This document shows positions 35,128 through 44,501 of a stretch of 64,000 bases of DNA, one piece after another. Both the position numbers and the translations under genes were made by a program. The stretch lies in the NCBI GenBank assembly GCA_023954855.1, contig JAGSGY010000001.1, positions 62,001 to 126,000 on the forward strand, written 5' to 3'. Under the pieces are notes generated by a model. That model saw only the letters and a program-made list of their open reading frames with translations. It ran no database searches and was not told where the DNA came from. This DNA is from Pseudomonadota bacterium (lineage in GTDB: Bacteria; Myxococcota_A; UBA796; GCA-2862545). Within the stretch, counting starts at the first letter, position 1; the number at the start of each line of letters is the position of its first letter.

Positions 35128-35960
35128 CAGTGCGCGATCAGGACCATCATGCCGCCCGAGAGCGCCAGGTACTCCGACGTCGAACCGAAGAAGAAGTCCT
35201 TGAGTGTCGAGCGTCCACGGAAGCCGAGGGCGAGCACCTGGCAATCGAGCTCGACCAGCGTCTTCTGGAGGCCGGCGCGAACATCGTCGGAGAGCACGAC
35301 GTGCTTGCGGACTTCGCAGCCCTGAAGCTCGCTCTCACAATCGTTGAGCACTTCGGCGCCCGAGCCGTCTGGCGTGATGTAGATGGCGTGCACGGGAATG
35401 CCCGACCCGTCGAAGACCCGACGCACGGTGGCGAGTGCGTGGCGAGCTCCCTCGCTGCCATCGTAGGCAATGGCCACGCGATCGATCGATGCGGCTTGCT
35501 GAGGCACCAGCAAGATCGGCACGGTGATGCTCTCGAGGATCTGGGCGACAGTGCTGCCCCCTTGCCCCGGAAAGCGCATCTCGGTCTCGCCCTTAAACCC
35601 CATGACCAGTAGATCTGAGGCCTCGGCGTGATGGGTCACGCGCTCACCCACGGCGCCATGCTCGAGCACAGTGCGCGTTTCGAAGCCCGCGGTCTCGGCG
35701 TCGACCTTGAAGGTGCCAAGCACGCGTCGACCGTGCTCGCTCGCGGCTTCTTCGACGTTCTCGGACACCACCGCAGGCTCGAAGCCCAGTCGACCCGGCA
35801 GGTCTTTGATGAAGTTGCCGCTAGGCGTCACCACATTCACGACGTGCAGCCCTGTGAGGGCGACGTCGGGGAGCTTCGCGAGCAAGTCGAGGGCGACAGT
35901 CGAGGCGGCCGAGGACCACTCTGAGCTATCGAGGGCAAGCAGAATCTGTGTAGTGGACAT
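35127..35960 (-). CDS. Tandem universal stress protein (two UspA domains)
   Basis: 277 aa with two Usp repeats: first MSTTQILLALDSSEWSS to about 145, ending SITVPILLVPQ; second from RVAIAYDGSEGARHA. Each has the ATP-site style glycine block (VMGFKGETEMRFPGQGGST; LGFRGRSTLKDFFFGSTS). First gene of the operon with scpA and scpB, joined by an ATGA overlap; why a stress protein is coupled to chromosome segregation is not known. Confidence 0.88.
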   Translation of the reverse strand: MSTTQILLALDSSEWSSAASTVALDLLAKLPDVALTGLHVVNVVTPSGNFIKDLPGRLGFEPAVVSENVEEAASEHGRRVLGTFKVDAETAGFETRTVLEHGAVGERVTHHAEASDLLVMGFKGETEMRFPGQGGSTVAQILESITVPILLVPQQAASIDRVAIAYDGSEGARHALATVRRVFDGSGIPVHAIYITPDGSGAEVLNDCESELQGCEVRKHVVLSDDVRAGLQKTLVELDCQVLALGFRGRSTLKDFFFGSTSEYLALSGGMMVLIAH

Positions 35961-36022
35961 GGGTGGATTCTAACCCGGTTCCGAGTTGCCGGTGACCCGC
36001 TTCGCAGCAGCTTCTCGCTGCG

Positions 36023-37090
36023 CTAGGGCAGGCGAAGCCGCTGTACCGCCGCGACCTGCGCGATGCGCTCCTCAGCGAGCTTGTTCGAAGCGGCCAAGCT
36101 GGTCAGTCCTTCCGCGCTCGCCTTGTTGAGCACGCGCTTGACGGTGTCGAAGATGCGCGCGGCGTCTTCCATCGCCTTCTCGTGTGGCCAGCCCTTGAGC
36201 TCGGCGTACACCGCGATCAGTCCGCCCGCGTTGATGACGTAGTCGGGCGCGTAGGTGATCTTCTTCTCAGCGAGCAAGCGCGCATCGCGGTCTTCGTCCT
36301 CGAGAACGTTGTTGGCGCTTCCTGCGATGATCGGCGCGCGGATTCCCGCGATGTTGCGCTCGTGGACCACACCGCCAATGGCGCAGGGGGCGAGCACGTC
36401 ACAGGGGGTCTCCCAGAACACCCTTCCGTCGACGACCTCACCGCCAAAGTCCTCGAGGGCTCGGGCGATGTTGCCCTGATTGATGTCGCTGAAGATCAGC
36501 TTGGCGCCGCCATCGTGAAGGTGCTTGGCCAGTTGGTAGCCCACTGAACCCACGCCTTGGATAGCGACCGTGCGACCCGCGACGTCGGGGCTGCCGAACA
36601 CCACCTCGAGGCAGGCGCGAATGCCCTGGAACACACCAAATGCGGTGGAGGGACCGGGGTCGCCGCTGCCACCGATGTACCTGGACACGCCCGTCACCCA
36701 CTCCGTCTCCTGCCGGACGGTGTTCATGTCGTGCTCGCTCGTGTTCATGTCTTCAGCCGTGATGTAGCGGCCTCCGAGCGACTCGACGTGACGGCCAAAG
36801 GCCCGCATCATGGCGTCGGTCTTCAGAGAGGGATCGCCAATGATCACCGCCTTACCACCGCCGAGATCGAGACCGGCCACCGCCGCCTTGTAGGTCATGC
36901 CACGCGAGAGTCGAAGCACATCCTTGAGAGCAGCACTCTCGTCGACGTAATCGTAGAAGCGGCACCCTCCCAGGCCCGGACCGAGCGTCGTGTCGTGGAT
37001 CGCGATGATCGCGCGCAGGCCGAGTTCCTTGTTGTGGCAGTAGACCACCTGCTCGTGGTCGAGCTCATGCATCCAAGCGAAGGGTTCCAT
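36023..37090 (-). CDS. Leucine dehydrogenase-like Glu/Leu/Phe/Val dehydrogenase
   Basis: 355 aa, near the size of leucine dehydrogenase and shorter than glutamate dehydrogenase. Catalytic Lys in AVAGLDLGGGKAVIIGDP, the Asp block TAEDMNTSEHDMN, and the NAD site VAIQGVGSVGYQLAKHL. It oxidatively deaminates branched-chain amino acids to 2-oxo acids with NAD+. Leucine, valine or phenylalanine specificity cannot be decided by eye. It may feed branched-chain catabolism together with the acyl-CoA operon at 41181-44373. Confidence 0.85.
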   Translation of the reverse strand: MEPFAWMHELDHEQVVYCHNKELGLRAIIAIHDTTLGPGLGGCRFYDYVDESAALKDVLRLSRGMTYKAAVAGLDLGGGKAVIIGDPSLKTDAMMRAFGRHVESLGGRYITAEDMNTSEHDMNTVRQETEWVTGVSRYIGGSGDPGPSTAFGVFQGIRACLEVVFGSPDVAGRTVAIQGVGSVGYQLAKHLHDGGAKLIFSDINQGNIARALEDFGGEVVDGRVFWETPCDVLAPCAIGGVVHERNIAGIRAPIIAGSANNVLEDEDRDARLLAEKKITYAPDYVINAGGLIAVYAELKGWPHEKAMEDAARIFDTVKRVLNKASAEGLTSLAASNKLAEERIAQVAAVQRLRLP

Positions 37091-37191
37091 CGACGTCTCC
37101 GATGCCCCACAGGGCTCAGGTTCGGGAAGAGCCCCCCGTATCCGATGAACGCAAATTCATTGCGTCTTGACGCCGTCTTGATTCCTTCTCG

Positions 37192-38052
37192 CTAGTCGGA
37201 ATCGAGCGGAGACAGCTGGCCGACCAAACCCGCCCGAAGCCAGGCCTCCGGCGCCCCGTCGCAGCGTGCCTCGACCGAGCAGTACCTGCAGGCGTCCTCC
37301 TTGGCGAAGCGCACGACACGGGGAAAGAACAGGAGCGCATCGCCACACTGGTGCTCCGCGTCCACGTACCAGCGATTCTGACTACGCCAGATGCGAGAGG
37401 CTCCGCCCAACCGGCAGGCTGGCAGCCCCTTCACCCCAGCCGCAATGCCGTGTTCATCCAGCTGAGCGAGGATCTTCGGAACCGCCTCCGCAGCGCGATG
37501 AGCCGGCGGTGGCGCATCCGCCGGAGGGAACGGCCAGGTGAGCACCACCCGCTCCGGACGAGCTCGAATCAGGGCAGCGGCTACCGCTGAGGTCCGCTCG
37601 ATCACCTCGTCGACGAGCGGAACGACCGCAGTCACCCGCAGGTTCGCCGGCTGCCAGGCCGCGAGTTGCTCGGCTTGCTCGCGAGAGCGCACGGTGACCG
37701 CCGCATCGTTGATCTGTGCTCCAAGCCCGGACGCGAGACTCGGTGCATCATCTGCTCCCGCGTGCACCGTGATGCGCTGGAGTCCCCAGGTACGTGCCTC
37801 CGCGAGCAATTCCACAAGCCCGTCGAGCCGCTCGAGAGCGAGTCCAGAGAGCACCAAGGCGTCGCAGGCCCGACTGCGCGGTCCCGCCATGTCCACGACG
37901 AAGTGGCGCAGGTTCGCGCGCAGCTCCTCGACGGACAGACTGCGGGTCGGTATGGGCGCCCCCGCGGACACGCGGTCGGGAAAGCTGCGAGTGACCCGCA
38001 CCTGAACCACCGTGGGGGTGGCCACTGCTCCGGCCGCCGTGAAGCTCAGCAT
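37192..38052 (-). CDS. Radical-SAM-like protein lacking the CxxxCxxC motif, with C-terminal Cys cluster
   Basis: 286 aa. The layout recalls a radical-SAM TIM barrel (ALVLSGLALERLDGLVELLA, RITVHAGADDA), but the N-terminal block where the iron-sulfur CxxxCxxC belongs has no Cys (VRVTRSFPDRVSAGAP). The C-terminus keeps a SPASM-like group (CGDALLFF, then CRYCSVEARCDG). It may be a catalytically dead relative or a different enzyme. Its ATG overlaps the stop of the upstream gene. Confidence 0.45.
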   Translation of the reverse strand: MLSFTAAGAVATPTVVQVRVTRSFPDRVSAGAPIPTRSLSVEELRANLRHFVVDMAGPRSRACDALVLSGLALERLDGLVELLAEARTWGLQRITVHAGADDAPSLASGLGAQINDAAVTVRSREQAEQLAAWQPANLRVTAVVPLVDEVIERTSAVAAALIRARPERVVLTWPFPPADAPPPAHRAAEAVPKILAQLDEHGIAAGVKGLPACRLGGASRIWRSQNRWYVDAEHQCGDALLFFPRVVRFAKEDACRYCSVEARCDGAPEAWLRAGLVGQLSPLDSD

Positions 38053-38564
38053 GCGCGAGCGGCCACCGAGGGGCAGCCGTCGAGCTCCCAGAGCACCATG
38101 AAGTCGGCCACCGGAATGACCCGCTCTTCGTCAATGCCATCCCAGGGGTCCGGATCGAGCGCTAGCACTTCGTCGGTGACGCGCTCAATGAGAATCCACG
38201 TGGGCTGCACCACCTCGTCATGACGTTCGTAGATGCGCGCAAGCCACGGCGTGTTGTGCTTGAACTGGAACTGTCGCACGCGGCGGACCCGCGCTTCACG
38301 GTCTCCGTCACCCAGTTCACCGATCGCGTCAGCGCCGTATTGGCGCTGCGCGAAGGCATAGACGTCGGCGGGCTCGGTGGCAGGGCCAAGCTCTGCGAGC
38401 ACCGCCTCGACCAGAGCCCGTCCCGTCTCTTCACCTTCCACGGCGGTGATCGCGTTCGCGATAGCGCCAGATGCGGGGTGGCGCCCCCTCCCATGGAGCA
38501 TGAACATCCACGCCGACAGCACCACACCCAAATTTCCATCCGCTCGAAGCGGCCGCTCGCCCAT
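38046..38564 (-). CDS. Hypothetical protein
   Basis: 172 aa, start at 38564 after GGAGG. Soluble, mixed alpha/beta, with a central basic segment (REARVRRVRQFQFKHN) and an acidic end. No family recognised. It overlaps the radical-SAM-like gene (ATGCTGA at 38046-38052), so both are likely translated together and may act as a pair. Divergent from the sulfatase-fold lipoprotein gene. Confidence 0.65.
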   Translation of the reverse strand: MGERPLRADGNLGVVLSAWMFMLHGRGRHPASGAIANAITAVEGEETGRALVEAVLAELGPATEPADVYAFAQRQYGADAIGELGDGDREARVRRVRQFQFKHNTPWLARIYERHDEVVQPTWILIERVTDEVLALDPDPWDGIDEERVIPVADFMVLWELDGCPSVAARAC

Positions 38565-38595
38565 GCCCCCTCCTTGTTCTCGGCTGATTATACGG

Positions 38596-41184
38596 ATGCC
38601 GATGCGCGGACTCCCCCTACTCCTGCTCCTTGCTTGCGGCACAAGTGACCCCGCCCAGCCGGAGGTCCCGGATGTACCGCCGCTTCCGATGGACCAGACC
38701 GGCGCGGGTCATACCCAGCGCCTCACGGCCGAGACTGCGACCCTGATCTTGCCAGAGCGCGAAGCGACCAAGGTCGAGACCACGTTCACACTCACGCAGT
38801 TCACGCAAGACGCCTATTTCGGGGGATGTTTGACGGCGGACCTGCCGTTCACCCTCAACCGTGCGCAAGAGCGGAATCAGCCCGACGGAATCACGGTGAC
38901 GGTGGACGGTCGCGAGGTCCCCTACGTGCCGTGGGCGCACCCCGCGACCGAGGGATGGAGGATCAGCCGTGGCGAGCTTCACCTCGTCTCCGAGCGGCCT
39001 GAGACGGGCGTGGTCTTGAGCTACCCCAACCTCGCCGGGCGGGCGGATCGCTATGAGCCAGCCGCAGCGGGCCTCGATCCGGTCGCCTTCGTCGACATGA
39101 CCTACTCGGCTGGAGCCGCCAGTCGACCGGGCCTGCTCTTGCCAGCACCCGCCTCGGCAAGCTGGAACATACAGATCAAGCCAGGCCAACGCTTCGAGGC
39201 CGCCGTCGCCATCGCCGAAGCACCAGGCCTGCACGAGGGCTCGGATGGCGTCTGGGCCACGCTGCAGTTTCGCGAAGGCGAGAAGACCACGGTTCTCGAT
39301 CGAAAGTTCGTCGGCGCTGAAGGTTGGCTGTCGAAGACGATGACCTCGTTCGACCTTCGCGTCGAGGACCCGTTCGAGCCTTGGACGGTGGACCTAAGTT
39401 CCGTCGAAGGACGCACCGGATCCCTGGAGATCGTCTCCGAGCCCTACAAGAGTGAGGCGCGCGACTACCTGTTTGTCGCTCACCCAGCCGTGTCCTCGCC
39501 GGCGACCGCCCCTCCGCGCCATGTGGTCGTGATCGGCCTCGACACCACCCGACCCGACCACCTCGGAATGTACGGCTACGACCGAGACACGAGCCCGGAG
39601 CTCGACGCCTGGGCCCTCGGTGGCGCGGTCTTCGATAGCGCCTGGGCCCCCGCTCCCCGCACGCGTCCGTCTTTTCGCAGCGCCACGACAGGCCGCTACC
39701 CCCTGATGGCCGTTGGAGCGACGACCATTGGCCGCGTCTTCCACGACAACGGATTTGCCACGGCCGGAATCGTCGCGAACGTCCATCTCAATCCGAGGTT
39801 CTCGTTCAACGACGGCTTTGATGTCTGGCGCCTCGATCCGAAGTCCACCGTCGACACGCAGGTCGATCTCGCCTTGGAGTGGCTCAAGGCGCATCGGCAC
39901 CGCGACACCTACCTCTTCCTGCACGTCATCGACCCGCACCTGTTCTACAAGCCGCCGGCCCCCTACTCGACCAAGTTCGTCGACAACCCCGACCCGAACA
40001 TGCCGCCCGAGTTCAACCGGTGGTCGACATTGCGCATGGACCGAGAGGGCGCGCTCACCGATCAGCGCAAGGCCCACATGGTCGGTCTCTACGACGGCGA
40101 GATCGCGTACACATCAGCTGAGCTTGGACGCTTTCTCGCCGGACTTGACGCGCTCGGCGGACAGAGCCTTGTGGTGATGCACAGCGACCATGGCGAAGAG
40201 TTCTGGGAGCATGGCGGCTTTGAGCACAACCACACGCTCTACGACGAAGTCACCAAGGCGATGTTGGTGGTTCGCCCACCGGGCGGTCTTGCGGAGCCGG
40301 TACGGGCGAACGTACCTGCCACGCTCGCGGACATCGCGCCGACGCTCTACGACTACGTCGGCTTCGAGAACACCCCTGAGACGGATGGGATCAGCCTCCG
40401 CCCGTTCATCGAAGGCGCCGACGCCGACGCTCACGCCGACCGGGCAATCGGCCTCGCCCACCTGATGTACGACCGCGAGCAGTGGGGCGTGGTCTACAAG
40501 GGCCACAAGTACATCATCACGACGGCCACGGGCGAAGAGTGGCTCTTCGACCTCGAAGCGGATCCGGGCGAAAGCCAGAACCTCGCCTCCGACACCGACC
40601 TCGAGCCCTATCGGCAGGCGCTGTCTAGCGCGCACCTCGGGATGGAGGTCGGCCCCGGGCTCCGTCTGGATTTCTCGCTCACAGAGGCCATCTCAGTCCG
40701 GCTACCCGCCCCCGCCGTCGCATTCGGCATCATCGACCCCGAAGCCCAGCGCGAGGGGCGCGCCAACGAGGCCTGGGGCGAGACCCCACAGAAGACCGCC
40801 GCCGAGGTTGGAACGCTCACCCTCTCCGACGACGGCCTGACGATCACCGTCACACCAGACCAAGGCCGCGGCATTGGCTGGGTTCGCTTCGACGACCCGC
40901 ATACGACGGCGGACGTGCGCACGCTTCGCGACGGCAAGCCCACCCGGCTGTTCCGGCGTCGCGGCGTCGCCACCTGGGAGGCCAAGGGCGAGCACCTCGT
41001 CATCACGGCGGGCACGGTGTTTCAGACGCCGGCGACCGAAGCGAGCCGCATCGCCGAGCTCGGGGACGCCGACACGGAAGAGGTCGAGTTGCTCCACGCG
41101 CTCGGCTACATGGGCGGAGCGAGCGGCACTAAGCCAGAGCCCAAGCCGAAGCGTCGGCGCCTCGGTGAGAAGGCCAAGGACTAG
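38596..41184 (+). CDS. Sulfatase-fold (alkaline phosphatase superfamily) lipoprotein
   Basis: About 860 aa. Lipoprotein signal (MRGLPLLLLLACGT); the alternative start is ATG 38602. The catalytic domain opens VVVIGLDTTRPDHLGMYGY, has nucleophile block RTRPSFRSATTGRYP and metal blocks FLHVIDPHLFY and MHSDHGEEFWEHGGFEHN. Thr stands where sulfatases carry the Cys or Ser that becomes formylglycine, so a phosphotransferase or non-sulfatase hydrolase is more likely. The N-terminal 300 residues are beta-rich, and the C-terminus ends with a Lys/Arg tail. No ribosome site; TATACG at 38589-38594 is close enough for a leaderless start. Confidence 0.8.
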   Translation: MPMRGLPLLLLLACGTSDPAQPEVPDVPPLPMDQTGAGHTQRLTAETATLILPEREATKVETTFTLTQFTQDAYFGGCLTADLPFTLNRAQERNQPDGITVTVDGREVPYVPWAHPATEGWRISRGELHLVSERPETGVVLSYPNLAGRADRYEPAAAGLDPVAFVDMTYSAGAASRPGLLLPAPASASWNIQIKPGQRFEAAVAIAEAPGLHEGSDGVWATLQFREGEKTTVLDRKFVGAEGWLSKTMTSFDLRVEDPFEPWTVDLSSVEGRTGSLEIVSEPYKSEARDYLFVAHPAVSSPATAPPRHVVVIGLDTTRPDHLGMYGYDRDTSPELDAWALGGAVFDSAWAPAPRTRPSFRSATTGRYPLMAVGATTIGRVFHDNGFATAGIVANVHLNPRFSFNDGFDVWRLDPKSTVDTQVDLALEWLKAHRHRDTYLFLHVIDPHLFYKPPAPYSTKFVDNPDPNMPPEFNRWSTLRMDREGALTDQRKAHMVGLYDGEIAYTSAELGRFLAGLDALGGQSLVVMHSDHGEEFWEHGGFEHNHTLYDEVTKAMLVVRPPGGLAEPVRANVPATLADIAPTLYDYVGFENTPETDGISLRPFIEGADADAHADRAIGLAHLMYDREQWGVVYKGHKYIITTATGEEWLFDLEADPGESQNLASDTDLEPYRQALSSAHLGMEVGPGLRLDFSLTEAISVRLPAPAVAFGIIDPEAQREGRANEAWGETPQKTAAEVGTLTLSDDGLTITVTPDQGRGIGWVRFDDPHTTADVRTLRDGKPTRLFRRRGVATWEAKGEHLVITAGTVFQTPATEASRIAELGDADTEEVELLHALGYMGGASGTKPEPKPKRRRLGEKAKD

Positions 41185-41588
41185 GCGAGCGGGTTTGGCG
41201 CGTTCGCTTCGATGTACTCGACGATCTTGCCGATGGGCGTGCCCGGCGAGAACACCATCGACACGCCAGCTGCGAGCAACGGATCCACGTCTGCATCGGG
41301 GATGATGCCACCGGCTACGACGAGCACATCGTCGAGGCCCGCCTCGCGCAGCCCCTTTACGATCTCGGGAAGCAGCCGATTGTGGGCTCCGGAGAGAATC
41401 GACAAGCCAACGACCTGCACGTCCTCATCCACTGCGGTGCGCACGATCTGGGACGGCTTCTTGTGAAGGCCGGTGTAGATCACTTCCATGCCTGCATCGC
41501 GCAGGCCACGGGCGACCACCTTGGCGCCGCGGTCATGACCGTCGAGGCCAGGCTTGGCGACGAGAACGCGTAGGTGACGACCGCTCAT
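41181..41588 (-). CDS. Methylmalonyl-CoA mutase-type B12-binding subunit
   Basis: 135 aa, a stand-alone cobalamin-binding domain: KPGLDGHDRGAKVVARGL contains the DxHxxG signature with the axial His, then GLSILSGAHN and VVAGGIIPD. It pairs with a separate catalytic chain, which is not in the window. Last gene of the acyl-CoA operon; its ATG overlaps the acyl-CoA dehydrogenase stop, and its stop shares CTAG with the sulfatase-fold gene. Confidence 0.9.
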   Translation of the reverse strand: MSGRHLRVLVAKPGLDGHDRGAKVVARGLRDAGMEVIYTGLHKKPSQIVRTAVDEDVQVVGLSILSGAHNRLLPEIVKGLREAGLDDVLVVAGGIIPDADVDPLLAAGVSMVFSPGTPIGKIVEYIEANAPNPLA

Positions 41589-42721
41589 CGCAGGCTGTCC
41601 TTGGCGATGACGAGACGCTGAATCTCGGAGGTGCCTTCGTACAAGGTCGTGATGCGTGCATCGCGGTACAGGCGCTCGACTTCGTACTCGGTGCTGAAGC
41701 CGTAGCCGCCGTGAATCTGCACGGCCTCGTAGGCACAGAAGTTTGCGACCTCACTCGCCATCAGCTTGGCCATCGAGGCCTCGGCCGAGACGCGCATGCC
41801 CGCATCCTTCATCTTCGCGGCACGCCAGGTCAGCAGACGAGCGGCCTCGATCTTGGTGCGCATGTCGGCGATCTTCCATTGAATCGCCTGGAGGTTGGCG
41901 ATCGGCTTGCCGAAGGCGACACGCTCCTTCGCGTACGCAATGCTGAGGTCCAAGCAGCGCTGCGCGATGCCCAAGGACTGCGCTGCGATGCCGATGCGTC
42001 CGCCGTCGAGGGTGGCCATCGCGACCTTGAAGCCCTCGCGCTCGCCAATCAGGCGGTTCTCGGCGGGGACTCGAAGTCCCTCGAAGACGAGCTCTGCCGT
42101 CGCCGAGCAGCGAATGCCCATCTTGTCTTCGACCTTGCTCACCGAGAAGCCGGGGTTGTCGGTCTCGACGATGAACGCGCAGACGCCCTTGTGTCGCGAC
42201 GCGACGTCGAGGTTGGCGTAGGTCACACAGACATCGGCCTGCGGTCCGTTGGTGATCCACATCTTGGTGCCGTCGAGGACGTACTCCTCGCCATCGGCGT
42301 AGCAGCGCGTCTTCTGTGCACCCGCATCGGAGCCCGTCATTGGCTCGGTGAGCGCGTAGCAGCCGATCTTCTCTCCCGAGGCCATGCCCGGAAGGTACTT
42401 GTGCTTCTGTTCCTCGCTGCCAAACATCAGGATCGGGGCGATGGCGAGACTGTTCTGCACGCTCATGACAACGCCGACGCCGGCATCGGCGTAGCAGATC
42501 TCCTCGAGCGCGAGCACGTAGGAGAAGACGTCGAGGTCGGTGCCGCCGTACTCGGCAGGCACGAACATGCCGAGGAAACCCATCTCGCCAAGCTGGGCGA
42601 TGATCTCCTTCGGAAACTCGTGGCTGCGGTCGCGCTCAGTGGCTCCGGGAAGGATCTGCTCGCGGGCGAACTCGCGAGCGAGGTCGCGGATCTCCGCTTG
42701 GTCTTCAGTAAGCTCGAACAC
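41585..42721 (-). CDS. Acyl-CoA dehydrogenase
   Basis: 378 aa. Family blocks: CYALTEPMTGSDAGAQKTR for the FAD and substrate site, FKVAMATLDGGRIGIAAQSL, and the C-terminal LYRDARITTLYEGTSEIQR with the catalytic Glu in YEGTSE. It introduces the alpha-beta double bond in acyl-CoA, passing electrons to ETF. Chain length unknown; short-chain is suggested by the neighbours. It lies 15 bases after the hydratase gene. Confidence 0.94.
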   Translation of the reverse strand: MFELTEDQAEIRDLAREFAREQILPGATERDRSHEFPKEIIAQLGEMGFLGMFVPAEYGGTDLDVFSYVLALEEICYADAGVGVVMSVQNSLAIAPILMFGSEEQKHKYLPGMASGEKIGCYALTEPMTGSDAGAQKTRCYADGEEYVLDGTKMWITNGPQADVCVTYANLDVASRHKGVCAFIVETDNPGFSVSKVEDKMGIRCSATAELVFEGLRVPAENRLIGEREGFKVAMATLDGGRIGIAAQSLGIAQRCLDLSIAYAKERVAFGKPIANLQAIQWKIADMRTKIEAARLLTWRAAKMKDAGMRVSAEASMAKLMASEVANFCAYEAVQIHGGYGFSTEYEVERLYRDARITTLYEGTSEIQRLVIAKDSLR

Positions 42722-42736
42722 GTGGTCCTCCGTGGC

Positions 42737-43510
42737 TTAGGCGCCAGTAAACTCGGCAGCGCGCTTCTCGAGAAACGCGGTCATGCCCTCGGACTGGTCC
42801 GAGGTGGCGAAGCAGAGGGCGAAGAGATTGCGCTCTGCGGCGAGGCCGGTGCTTAGGTCCGCATCGGCGTTTTCGTGGATGGCGCGCTTGGCGTAGCTCA
42901 CAGCGACGGGGCCCTTGGCCGCGATCGTGCGTGCGATGGCGAGCGCCTCTTCGACGACGTCACCTTCGACCCTGCGAGCGGCGAGGCCCATCGAGACGGC
43001 CTCTTCGGCACCGACGAACCGGCCGGTGAGGCAGAGGTCGAGTGCCTTGGTGGCACCAACCCGACGCGCCAGGCGCTGGGTCCCACCAAAGCCAGGAATC
43101 ACACCGAGGTTGACCTCTGGCTGCCCGAACTTCGCGCGGGCACCCGCGATGACGATGTCGCAGCTCATTGCGAGCTCACAACCACCGCCCAGAGCGAAGC
43201 CGTTAACGGCCGCAATCACCGGCACTCCCAAGCGCTCGAAGCGCTCGCCCATCGCCTGCCCCTTGGCGGCAAACGCGCCGGCCTCAGCGGGCGTCAGCGA
43301 CTGCATGGCCGCGATGTCGGCACCCGCGACGAAGGCCTTGCCCTCACCCGTGAGCACGATGGCGCGCAGGTCAGCGTCGGCATCTGCTGCAATCGCGGCC
43401 TCGGTGAGCGCGTCGATCACCGCAGCATTCAGCGCGTTGAGCGCCTTGGGCCGCGTAATGGTCCAGATCTCGATCGGTCCCTGCCGCTCGATGCGAAGAA
43501 CGTCGCTCAT
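42737..43510 (-). CDS. Enoyl-CoA hydratase/isomerase family protein
   Basis: 257 aa. Crotonase fold with oxyanion-hole blocks AFVAGADIAAM and NGFALGGGCELAMSCD, followed by the Glu-bearing LGVIPGFGGTQRLARRVG. Start at 43510 overlaps the dehydrogenase stop (ATGA); a GTG at 43513 is the alternative. It hydrates 2-enoyl-CoA. Confidence 0.93.
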   Translation of the reverse strand: MSDVLRIERQGPIEIWTITRPKALNALNAAVIDALTEAAIAADADADLRAIVLTGEGKAFVAGADIAAMQSLTPAEAGAFAAKGQAMGERFERLGVPVIAAVNGFALGGGCELAMSCDIVIAGARAKFGQPEVNLGVIPGFGGTQRLARRVGATKALDLCLTGRFVGAEEAVSMGLAARRVEGDVVEEALAIARTIAAKGPVAVSYAKRAIHENADADLSTGLAAERNLFALCFATSDQSEGMTAFLEKRAAEFTGA

Positions 43511-44373
43511 CACTTGCCTCCGTAGTTGTAGAAGCCGCGTCCCGCCTTGCGCCCGAGCCAGCCGGCCTCGACGTACTTGGTGAGCAGCGGGCAGGCCCGG
43601 TACTTGGAATCGCCGCCCATGCCCTCGTGCAAGACCTGCATGATGGCGAGGCAGGTATCGAGCCCAATGAAGTCAGCCAGCGTCAGCGGTCCCATCGGGA
43701 CGTTGGTGCCGAGCTTCATGGCCGTGTCGATGTCCTCGACCGACGCGATGCCCTCGTACAGAGCGAAGACCGCCTCGTTGATGTACGGCATCAGCACACG
43801 GTTCACGATGAAGCCGGGCATGTCCTTGGAGGCAAGCACGGTGGTCTTGCCCATACGCTCTGCGGCGGCGTTCACGGCCTGGTAGGTCTCATCCGACGTC
43901 GCGAGCCCGCGGATGATCTCGACGAGCTTCATGACCGGCACCGGATTCATGAAGTGCATGCCGATGACGCTCTCGGGCCGGTCCGTGTGGGCCGCAATCG
44001 CCGTGATCGAGATCGAGGACGTGTTCGAAGCGAGAATGGCACCGGGCGCGGCCGTCTTTGCGAGACCCTCGAAGATGCGAAACTTCAGGTCGACGTTCTC
44101 AGTCGCAGCCTCGACGATCAGCTGGCAGTCGGCCAGAGGCGCGTTGTCCGCAGAGAAGTGTAGGCGTGCCAGGGCCTCATCGGCGGCAGCGGATGTGATC
44201 CGCTCCTTCTTGACCTGACGAGCCAGGTTGCCCTCGATCGTCTTGCGGGCACGCTCGAGCTGCTCGGCAGAGATGTCCTGGAGGGTGACGTCGAAGCCGG
44301 TGAGGGCGGCCACGTGGGCGATTCCGTTGCCCATCTGACCCGCGCCGACCACGCCGAAGCGCTGGATGTCCAT
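43510..44373 (-). CDS. 3-hydroxyacyl-CoA (3-hydroxybutyryl-CoA) dehydrogenase
   Basis: 287 aa. NAD site FGVVGAGQMGNGIAHVAA, catalytic His/Glu in VIGMHFMNPVPVMKLVEIIRG, then the C-terminal substrate domain with GFIVNRVLMPYINEA. Size is typical of the short stand-alone enzyme. It oxidises 3-hydroxyacyl-CoA, completing the reverse or forward C4 acyl-CoA cycle with its neighbours. Start at 44373 chosen for GGGAG at 6-base spacing; it is the promoter-proximal gene of the operon. Confidence 0.94.
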   Translation of the reverse strand: MDIQRFGVVGAGQMGNGIAHVAALTGFDVTLQDISAEQLERARKTIEGNLARQVKKERITSAAADEALARLHFSADNAPLADCQLIVEAATENVDLKFRIFEGLAKTAAPGAILASNTSSISITAIAAHTDRPESVIGMHFMNPVPVMKLVEIIRGLATSDETYQAVNAAAERMGKTTVLASKDMPGFIVNRVLMPYINEAVFALYEGIASVEDIDTAMKLGTNVPMGPLTLADFIGLDTCLAIMQVLHEGMGGDSKYRACPLLTKYVEAGWLGRKAGRGFYNYGGK

Positions 44374-44501
44374 GCTGTCTCCCATTCATGAAGGGGGGCG
44401 CCGCCGTAACCCGCACCGTGAAGGATCGCGACGACAGCGACACACCAGATGCGAACCGAGCGCCCCCGCGATAGGCGGCACCGCTTGTTCCCGGAGTCCG
44501 C

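Noticed and set aside
37110-37140. GGGCTC/GAGCCC inverted repeat as a terminator
   Set aside because: No T-run on either strand and a long loop.
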